Assembly: GCA_010645155.1 (NCBI GenBank)
Contig: CM021321.1
Span: forward strand, 8,425,430 to 8,489,429
DNA: 64,000 nt
Reading direction: 5' to 3'
Source: Tigriopus japonicus
Lineage: Eukaryota; Arthropoda; Copepoda; Harpacticoida; Harpacticidae
This document shows positions 55,498-64,000 of this stretch, in pieces. The translations under genes were made by a program, and so were the position numbers. The notes under the pieces are model-generated. The model was not told where the DNA came from, made no database searches, and was given only the letters and a program-made list of their open reading frames with translations. Every line of letters begins with the position of its first letter. Position 1 is the first letter of the stretch.

Positions 55498-57646
55498 TTA
55501 TCCCAAGAAATTCATAACCACCAAATGCAGGATAATGTGGGCGAAGATGAAGTCGGCAAAGGCTCGTTCTGGACTAATGGTCTCAAATTGACTTTTGTTC
55601 TGAGGGTTCACCTGAAATTTTGAAAGAGATGTTCATTTGTAAGTGTCACTTCTTGGTTTCCTAATTGATGCTTGCGCTTTTATAACGTTAAACTGAACGT
55701 CATTTGGTCAAATTGAAAAGAACTTTCTTTTCGATTGACAATTAATGTTGAGCAAGCAAAATTTTTGAAGGGAACATCTTCAGTTGAATCAAGGGCCTGA
55801 CATTTAAAGCCGGGATTTTTTAAGGGGCCTCTTATCAATAACAGAATATTCAGTGCATCGGAAAAAATAGATCGATAGTGACCAAAAATTGAGTTAAAAG
55901 AAAATGCGTTTCTACACACGAGATTGTCTCTTGCTAACAAGTTGAAAGATTTTTTTTGAATTTCTGAAATATAATTCTCTTACTTATTTGACTAGGTTTG
56001 TGGGCATGTACTTTTTAAATCTGATCTTGCTTGCTCAACGTTGGGAGCACATAGCTCAGAATTGAGCTCATAGTCGCCAAAGTTCTTTAATTCTCCAACA
56101 GTTTTTTGGTTCGATTCTTTTCTCGTGTTAGAGCTTGTGTTATTTTCATATAATTTAGTGGCACTTTGGTCCCCGTAATTATATAATTATATTAACGCCA
56201 AGTCGTTCCTGAACGAACTTTTTAGATAGCGTTTTGGCCAATTTTCTTCGCGACTCCATGGTTCTTTCAAACATTTCTTCCGGGTTTTAAAATCACGCTT
56301 GTCAATCAAAATGAGTACTTTCAAAAATTTTTATGGCTTTAACATCGTGCAATTAGGCATGCAGGGGGAGGTTTACGTGATCTCTTCAAAAATCTTATCG
56401 CAGGCGGATGAAAGAAGAGAAAAGTCTTGTTCGTCAATGCAAAATTTTGGTCAGTGCAAGGGTTTTCGCGTTTTACAGACCGCCGTTATGACTTAGATGC
56501 TACAAAAAATGTCAAATTGCAAGTTTGGACATTTTGACACTCGGTTTTGTAAGAATTTGCAAAATTATTCTTTTGATTAAAAAATGGCAAGCACTTAAAA
56601 ATGACCTTTGATATTCAAGAGAAACACGTACAAAACACGGCATTTTGTTTGGTACCTTGATGGTTTTGGAGCTTTACAATACAAATCAGTGCTTATAACA
56701 TCACTTACACTTGTACTTACCCAAAAAAGTGGCCTTTTGTTGAGAATTTTCTCGTGCAAGAACGAGCAAATAAAGTGTGCATTTTTTTCCAAAATCCTAA
56801 CCAAAGGTGTTCAAACTTGCAATTCGACATTTTTCATGGCATCTAATTCACAAGGGCGGTCTGTAAATTGCGAAAACTCTTAAACTGCCCAAATTCTCAC
56901 GAGCCACCCACTGTTGCCGAACAAGCCTTTTCTCTTCTTTCATCCGCCCGCGATAAGATTTTTGAAGAGATCACTCAAACCTTCCCCTGCATTTCTCATT
57001 GATAAGTCTTTTTGGTCTGAATGGTGACCCCGGTATGAATATCTTCAAAATCAGCCACGGTCCTCGTAGGATTTCAGAACGTTAAGAATATTCGATAAGA
57101 GATAAAAAAAGAGATTCTACAGGGTCGTTGGGCCACCCAAAAAAAGCCCGATCTCATTGGCAAAAGAATCCGATTGATCTATTCCTTCAGGAAATCCATC
57201 TTCTTATCGATCCCTTCAGAAATCCCGTTTTCAGTATGAAAATCCCGTCCCGTGATCCCGTAAAAGGATCACTTTTTTTGGAAATTTGTAGAAAATCCCG
57301 TTTTTAGAGTTAGAAAACCCCGTCTTAGGATCCCGGGGATAATCCTCCTGACCAATCCTGATCTCATCACAGCAATGAATATGTCTTGAACTGACTGGCT
57401 GACCTGTAATCTGAGACAAACGGCCAATACAAAGGATCCCACACACGAGATGAATCCCGAGAGAAAGGCGTTGAAGGGAAACGTGCCCACTAAGCAGCAA
57501 TACACGAACTGCATCACGCCCGTCAGGAACACGAACACCAGATACGCGTCCACGATCTTGAGACGTTTGCCCGTGTTGCTGCCGTACTCGTGCATGAACT
57601 TGGACACCACTCCGCCCAACGAGGCCTTAGATGATCCTGACGACAT
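55498..57646 (-). CDS. DAD1: DAD1, oligosaccharyltransferase subunit, about 118 aa
   Basis: Exon 1 is 57646-57404, exon 2 55611-55498; intron of 1792 nt with GT-AG ends. DAD1 (Ost2 homologue) is a small membrane subunit of the oligosaccharyltransferase complex in the ER, which transfers glycan to Asn on new proteins. Exon 1 ends in the highly conserved LLDAYL-like [16 protein letters not shown], then [20 protein letters not shown] and VLAVCLRLQ. Exon 2 supplies [21 protein letters not shown] and [11 protein letters not shown] followed by the stop. Three hydrophobic segments match the family topology, and the length is close to the usual 113. The start at 57646 ([12 protein letters not shown]) was chosen because it gives the expected short N-terminus; an upstream in-frame Met would add a long tail not known in the family. 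The intron contains a foldback element. Expected to be essential and widely expressed. Confidence 0.95.
56355..57000. mobile_element. Foldback element, copy 2, in the DAD1 intron
   Basis: Almost identical to 8285-8931 over the full length, from AGGCATGCAGGGGGAGG to CCCCTGCATTTCTCATT, with arms of about 240 bp. It lies wholly within the intron and away from both splice sites. The high identity between copies implies recent movement or gene conversion. Confidence 0.87.
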
Positions 57647-59669
57647 GGTGATGCTGAAGATGAGGGATTGGACGTGGAACCGGGAGATTTTAGGGTAGAA
57701 CGAGACTGGGATTTTGAGAATCACTGGCAAAGCAAGGTTGACGTCGGCAATACTGTGACTGTGAGAGATTCAAGGGAAGAACTGCCCTCTGATGGAGGAA
57801 AGTGGAAGCGTGAAGATTTGAGCATTGGAAAAGAAGGAAAATGAGTCTTCCCTGTCTAAAGAGAATCTAAGAACTTATGGTGACAATTTTTTGTTTTATT
57901 ACTGCAAGATAAGTGCGCCTATTGGATACACAACTAATTATGTTCCCTACAAACAATACATCTAATAAGATACATGTATCTGTGGGGCTTGGATGAAATT
58001 CTTTGTATAGGTCAAATGTTGGTCAATATTGTAAATTTCTTTGAAGAGGCACCTTTGGTTGCCAGGGTACATGGAAATAGATTTTCCCAAAAGCTGAAGA
58101 AAGCTCATTTCCAAAATCAGCTACTCAAATTCTAGGGAGTTCTTTAGTTGTCAATTCAATAAGCAATGAAAATAAACCAAAAAAACACTAACCAATTTGA
58201 AAAATATATGCCAGTGGTCAGGATGTAGATTTTGTGTTTGATAAAGGCATTGATTTGACCAGAAATGTGTCATATTGATGTGACATTGCTGACTAGACAA
58301 CATTTATTTAATTAGTGGTGATAGAGCAAAAGAGCGGCAAATCCAAACCGAAAGTTTCTACAGAAGGAGGGTTTAACAGAGCCTAAAACCAAAAGCGGTT
58401 GACAAAAATATCAAAAACATGCCAAATTCACTTCGAAATTTAAATTAATCATATGTAGGACTTTGTGTGGTTGGAGACTTAGAAAGACTTAAAAATCGAG
58501 TGTCACAGGTTTTATGGGCCAAAAAAATCTTAGACATTGCTGTTAAACTCCATTCTTTATAACACCTATCTGCTTTTGATTAAGTAGGCATAATCAAAAT
58601 GGCAACCAAAATGTTGATCGTAAGCCATTTTGGTCCAGCACTACATTCTATATTAGTAACTCAAAGTTGCAATCTCAATTTCGTAATCAAAGTCGAGCAT
58701 GGTTCTGATCAATTAATTTTAGTTACTAAACAGGAACGTTTTTCCCCGTTTTAACTACTGCTCACATTCCTTAATGCCTAACTCAAATTAGTTTCCAATG
58801 ACACGCCTTAACTTTTATAGTGACTTTTTGCTCATCCAAATGACCACTAGAGAGCGCTGCAGAAAAGAAACCTAAAAGAGCGATGTGTTTGGTCGGCTCA
58901 ATCGGCGAAGCCGGCTGTTGAAACCTGGCCACAGCTTATGGCAGTGACGTGGATCAGGGTTTGCCATTCACTTTTCATCAGAGTATTATCCCACAAATGC
59001 CATGAAAGCGCATAAGATTAGAACTAGATATTCAGAAACCCTTGAAAATGCCTAAATCATATATCTTGATTACATTAGTTTCAAGCTATATCCTCGGTTG
59101 TTCACCAAAAAATGTAGGGTACTATCCCTATGAAAACAAAGGGTGACGATATTATATTTTGTAAATTTGGAATCAAGAGACAATGTTTTATGAAGCCAAA
59201 ACGTATTCATTAATGCTCAAAAAATTTACTATCAAATCTGGACAAAACAAGGTTGATAATAACCACCAATATTAGTTTTCGATCCAAATTTGACATCACA
59301 TCAACTAACATTATTCACTTACTTCAAGTATTCCTTTGTCAAGCATTAGTTTCAGATACCAATATTCGTCACCCTCAAGTCAACATAAGCATATGTCTTT
59401 GCTTCTTCTAAGATAGAGAATGAGTAAGTGAGCAAAAGTGGCATCGAAAACCCGTTTCTTGGGGTTCTGAGGGCCTTTATCTAACTGTCGTACTTTCGAC
59501 GTGATGACTTCGAAGACCCGATAAGCGCCTCAGGTAAGTAAGTAAGTCAGTTAGTCAGTCAGACACTGACATAACATCATAACCTAAAATCCAATCCTTT
59601 TTTGGGGTGCTAATTGTGAATGGAAATTAAAAGAAATATTTTTGTGGTCCATCCATCATCATTATTAGA
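57647..59669. other. Intergenic region between DAD1 and PEX5 (divergent)
   Basis: About 2 kb separating two divergently transcribed housekeeping genes, so both promoters should lie here. No TATA box or other defined promoter element was recognised. No further gene seen. Confidence 0.5.
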
Positions 59670-62600
59670 ATGTCTCGCGATTGGCAGGATCTATTATTAG
59701 GCGGTGATTGCGGTGGATCGAGTGCTTTGACCAAGTTAGGCTCGCATTTCCAGACGGATGAGCGTGGCGGGCATGCGGTCCCGCAAAGGATGCGGCCGAG
59801 GTCCGCGCAGGCCGGCAGAAACCGTGAAGAAGCCGCGGCGGGTACGATGCCTTAAGAAAATATACAGAGAGAGAATTTAAGAGGAGGCTAGGATGAAAAA
59901 TCAATCTTGGTATTATGGGTGGATTGACTTGGCTGGTTGATTGAGAGTGTCATAACCAGGGCCACCAGAAAAGTATTAATTACATTTTGCACTGTAATTA
60001 CCAAATCTTCCATTTTTCCCCGAAATTACAAAATGGGGGGAAAAACTGTGGAAAATTGCTTGTTTTGCTAAAAAAATTCTGAAAAAAATATCTGCAAAAT
60101 CAAAGGTAGAAAACAAGCCAACATTACATGAGATAGTTGCAACAAAAATATCTGGCTTATCTTCGGGGCTACCAGATACATGTAAATTATATTTTACAAT
60201 GTTATTACAAAAATATGCAATTTTTGTCCAAAGTTACAAAAGTGGGAAAATTTTAAAATAATCTAGGGAAGTTGCTCATTTCCTTCAGAATAATCTGAAA
60301 ATAGGATGGCAAAATTCAAATACAGCTGTAACAGTGTGTATTTAGTTTTTCAGCTATTCTAAGCTATGAAGGAAGACTTACAGCTGATGGGAGGATAGGA
60401 AAAGGTCAGTTTTTGCCGCCGCTGTTGAGAAAAAAAAATACCATAAAATCCGATTTCGTTACATTTTTTCAAAATGATTCCCAAAAATAATGCATTTTTT
60501 GACAATGTTTTTACCAAAATTTGATGGCCTTGGTCATAACAGAAATACTTTTAGAAGGGTTCATATTCTCTGCTCTCTAAAAACTGAGGCTAGTTTTTTA
60601 AGCGCAAAGATCGATCTCAAGATCGAACTTACAGTACTAAAGTACGATCTTAAGATCGATCTTTGCGTCTTTAAAAACTAGCCTCTGGTTTCATCGAGCT
60701 TGAGACGAAGCCAAGTCGCAACGCATCTTGTTGAAATCAAATCAAGAAATATGTGCATGTCTGTAATATGTTCAAGAAAAATACTGTTCATGGCTAAAGA
60801 AGCTCATGTGAAATAAGAGTCAACGTGACCCTAGCGACAAGTGGCAATAAAGTAGGGCTTCAAAAAAGCCTAACAAACCAAGAAGTGCAAGAGAAAAAAT
60901 GCAACCAATAGGACCCTATCACCCGAAAAATGTCAACGCAATCGCAGGAGCACTGCTTATTATGCAATGTGATAACTGAATTGATTGTTATTGGCATGAT
61001 ATACTAAAGCTAAATAATAATACTAAATCGAATTTCGTTGTAACTTAGACTTCCTGGGTTGATGGTGGCGACAACAACGACAAAATTTGAAGCTAAAAAG
61101 CAGCAAAAAAGACCAGTCGACGCTTCTTTTGCACGAGCTTCTTTATTCACGGCAAAAAAGCTGTTTTATAGGCTGAGTCACTTTAGCTTTGACGGAAATG
61201 TTGTGGGAAAAAAATGTTCTCTAAAAGTTTTGCTGAAAATAACTATGACTCAAAATGAATCAAACGACAAAAATTACGAAAATAGATCTGTAAAAGCGAA
61301 AATAATTGAATGAAAATCTTTTATAATCCGAGATTGCTATTGCTAATTGCTATTGCAAATCCGCTCAGTATTAAATTTTGTAGTTTATCCACTGGATTTG
61401 AATCATGATTGAACCAGACCCTAACTCCAAGAAACTAACCTCACTCTTGTAATGAAATAGCATGCAGGATGCTACATAAGAGATGAGAGACATTAGTATT
61501 TTTCCATAAGTCGGCAGTTCAATCTGCATGTTTGCAACGTTGCATGCAAAATACTTTCCAGATTTAATAATTATATTCCTATGAATCACTGACAGATTGC
61601 TCAACCATGACTTATGGAGTTGGAATTGCATCGCACATTATTTAGGAAGTTTTATTTGAAGACTTTTGCTTTCAATAAAAGGAAGAAAAGACTAGTCTGA
61701 AAATTGCTATTCTCGAAAAAATGCTTTCGAATCTGACAATTTTAGCGTCCGATGGGTTGGTGGACGAGTTCTTGGCGTCCGAAGGAGCCCGATCACGGGC
61801 TCTTAATGGTGCACCCTCTTTTCGCATGGACACCATTTTTGCCGAGCAAACTGGCCGTGGGCGTTCCATGGGTGCCCGTCCCAAACACTATCACAGGTGG
61901 GCTCACCACAAACATATATAGGCGTGCTATCTATCCATCGGTTAAAATTTCCCTTTTCCTCGTCAGAACTGATCTTCTTTTCTGCAAACTTCTATGATAG
62001 CTAGACATACGAGGGTAAGACAAAACGTTCTCAGACAATGACGTATTTTCTAACTGAAAAGAGATTCACATTTTTTTGCAAGTTGAAGCCTGTCTTAGAG
62101 GTCCCTTGATAACTAGCAACTGTCTTTTTGGTTTATGTCTGGTCAATATCGAGAAATGTCAAAACAGCCAGTAATTTTTAACCTTTCAAATGGCAAATTT
62201 GAAGATCGAAGCTAACATTACATGTTTGATTGAACTAAATTGAGAAAATTGCATTAGAAAACTTTCTGATATCCTCCTTTTAGTCCAGACCTAGGTGCAT
62301 CACACTTCTTTTTTTCCAAATTCAGAGAACACGATCTTTTTTTTGAAAGGTAAAAATAGAATAAAAAGGTACCCAGTTTGCGTTTTTAGATGACTCGAAA
62401 AGTAAGTGATTCCACGGTGCCAATGGCAGCCCCACAATTCTTTCATACATCGGGTAGGCTTTTAAAGGTAGAATCATAGATCTTCAACATAGACACTGGA
62501 GCTTATGTAAAAAAAATGTAGGCAATGACTTTTAAAATGTAGAAATTATGACACCCTCGCAATGATCCCAATCATCAATTATAATTTAATACTCAATCAA

Positions 62601-64000
62601 AAACTCAATCGGATCCCAACTTACATAGCACGCCTAGCCAAAGATTGAAAAACGCCTTAGAGCTCAACATTGGGCCGATGGATTTGCTAAAGAACACCGT
62701 GAACATTTGGACATTGCTCAAAGTGCATCGTGGGTGAAAGACTTTCAAAACGACGCCCAACCTCAATCATCGATCCGAAATGGATCCGCCCAAGCCAATG
62801 CTTTGGGTCAGACATGGGCTCATGAATACCTTCATGACAATATTCCAGTGTTAAAAGAACACCACGAAAAAACCACGGGTGATGAGGAATTGGCTGCATT
62901 AGCGGATCAAGTGTTTGGTAAGTATGGTTCACATTGGATCGGGAACCTGAGGACCCAGGGGACATTTTTCAGCCGTGGGACAGCAGGATCAGCTGTTCTC
63001 CAATTCAGAGTTCATGGCCTTTATGAAAGAGATTGGTTCCGGCGATGCCATCGTGACGGATGGATTCAAATCTGACCCGGATCGCTTGTCTCTCTCAGGT
63101 CCGGATGTGAAACCGGAAATCCGGAATGACTCGGAGAAATGGGCCGAGGAATACTCCGAGTTTACGGACGATGACTTTTCCAATTTGGAAGCGCTCAACC
63201 AGGATTATTGGACCAAATTGGAGAGCCAATGGCAAGCTTTGGCCGAAGAAGAAGAGGCCTCTTGGGCCCAGGAGTTCAAGGATGAGTCGATGCTTGAGTT
63301 GTATGATTTCAAGCAAGATAATCCGTTGATCAACCATCCCAATGCGTTAGCCGAGGGCAAGATGAAATTAGAAAAAGGTACTCTTACTCATGGATTGATC
63401 CAACACCGAATTTCCACGGAAGACTAGGCTAGCGATGAGAATCATGATTTCCAGAAAGAACAGATCAATGACGATTTAAGCATATGAGACCTGGCTTGAA
63501 TTGGGTTTAATCCAATGTCGGATTGAAAAGTTATGCCCTCTACAGGTCAAGGGACGTCTAGCAGAAATTTGTTCTTATAATGAGAATTGTTCTTTTATCC
63601 ATCCAACTACCCGCCCGTCTACCCTAGTGCAATAGTCTACCCAACAGAAAAAAGGTCTCATTTGCCGTAGACCGACATTAATTTGTTCCCAGTGAAAATC
63701 AAAAGTCTTATCGTTAAAGAAACCTAGCAGTTCCTGGTTGATTCGATGTAACGTTTTCGTTCCGTGATTAGGTGACATACCGAGTGCAGCGTTGCTCTTT
63801 GAAGCTGTCGTGCAACAAGAGCCCGATAATGTAGAAGCTTGGACGCTTTTGGGCACGACCCAAGCCAAAAACGATCTCGATACATCCGCCATCGCAGCCT
63901 TACGGAAAGCTCTGTCCCTGGATCCGAACAATAGTTTGGCTCGAATGGCTCTGGCGGTTTCTTTGGCCAACGAAAGTTACCAGGCTCAAGCTTGTCACGC
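59670..64000 (+). CDS. PEX5: PEX5, peroxisomal PTS1 import receptor (5' part, runs off window)
   Basis: Visible exons: 59670-59841, 61746-61896, 62661-62917, 62973-63377, 63772-64000 and beyond. PEX5 binds cargo with a C-terminal SKL-type signal in the cytosol and carries it to the peroxisomal membrane docking complex. Exon 1 has the N-terminal block [17 protein letters not shown], with the conserved Cys (residue 14) that is mono-ubiquitinated for receptor recycling in the family. Exon 2 has [11 protein letters not shown] and [12 protein letters not shown]. Exons 3-4 hold WxxxF/Y motifs that bind PEX14/PEX13: WADGF (112), WVKDF (132), WAHEY (160), WAEEY (250) and WAQEF (291). Exon 5 begins the TPR domain ([24 protein letters not shown]). 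The acceptor of exon 3 (62660) is weak but restores frame; another small exon could be missed. C-terminal TPRs lie outside the window. Confidence 0.93.
60586..60685. repeat. 100-nt near-perfect hairpin in PEX5 intron 1
   Basis: The left arm GAGGCTAGTTTTTTAAGCGC and onward (40 bp) pairs with the right arm, whose reverse complement is GAGGCTAGTTTTTAAAGACG and onward, with about three mismatches; the loop is about 19 nt. Both arms carry AAAGATCGATCT(C/T)AAGATCG. It could be a tiny MITE or a structured RNA such as a pre-miRNA; the sequence alone does not decide. Confidence 0.75.

Noticed and set aside
61672..61884. Minus-strand frame over PEX5 exon 2
   Set aside because: Shadow of the plus-strand exon, whose product matches the PEX5 N-terminal region and has correct splice phases.

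Overview
This is AT-rich, repeat-dense animal DNA and almost certainly arthropod. Genes have introns, many of only 55-80 nt. Two Tc1/mariner-like elements have the DD37D spacing of maT, there is a short interstitial CCTAA/TTAGG array, and fragments of non-LTR retrotransposons and a Polinton-type DNA polymerase are scattered through the window. A crustacean, perhaps a copepod, is my inference; no sequence here proves the species. One assembly gap (N) lies at 45021-45496.

Confident genes: (1) an uninterrupted P-loop sulfotransferase-like ORF on the minus strand (3798-5111). (2) Four tandem plus-strand paralogues between 19.7 and 44.7 kb, here called lectin-like A-D. They encode small secreted proteins with a leader, a PAN/apple-like module and a C-type-lectin-like domain. 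All four share the same four-exon plan: exon 1 is exactly 120 nt and exon 4 exactly 239 nt in every copy, while introns range from 60 nt to about 3.7 kb. (3) DAD1, the oligosaccharyltransferase subunit, on the minus strand in two exons (55498-57646). (4) The 5' part of PEX5, the peroxisomal PTS1 import receptor, on the plus strand (59670 to the window end), with five exons visible and the TPR region running off the edge.

Region by region: 1-19.7 kb holds the sulfotransferase plus repeats (Jockey-like LINE, tRNA-derived SINE/LINE chimera, long-TIR foldback element, MITEs, minisatellites, telomere-like tract). 19.7-44.7 kb is the lectin-like cluster; the DNA between and within its genes has taken up a hAT-like element with an 8-bp target duplication, a 931-bp long-TIR element with a 9-bp duplication inside a LINE, a 314-bp MITE and several inverted-repeat elements. 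45-51.5 kb is a transposon graveyard: a decayed Polinton/adintovirus-type polymerase split by one maT element, and a second maT element inside a 19-bp minisatellite. 51.5-64 kb has DAD1 and PEX5 in otherwise quiet DNA.

The housekeeping genes (DAD1, PEX5) are unrelated in pathway to the cluster. The lectin-like paralogues are the most biologically distinctive content: a locally expanded secreted family with no canonical sugar-binding triplet and two extra conserved cysteine pairs. All exon structures were worked out by hand from splice signals and paralogue alignment; no transcript data were available.
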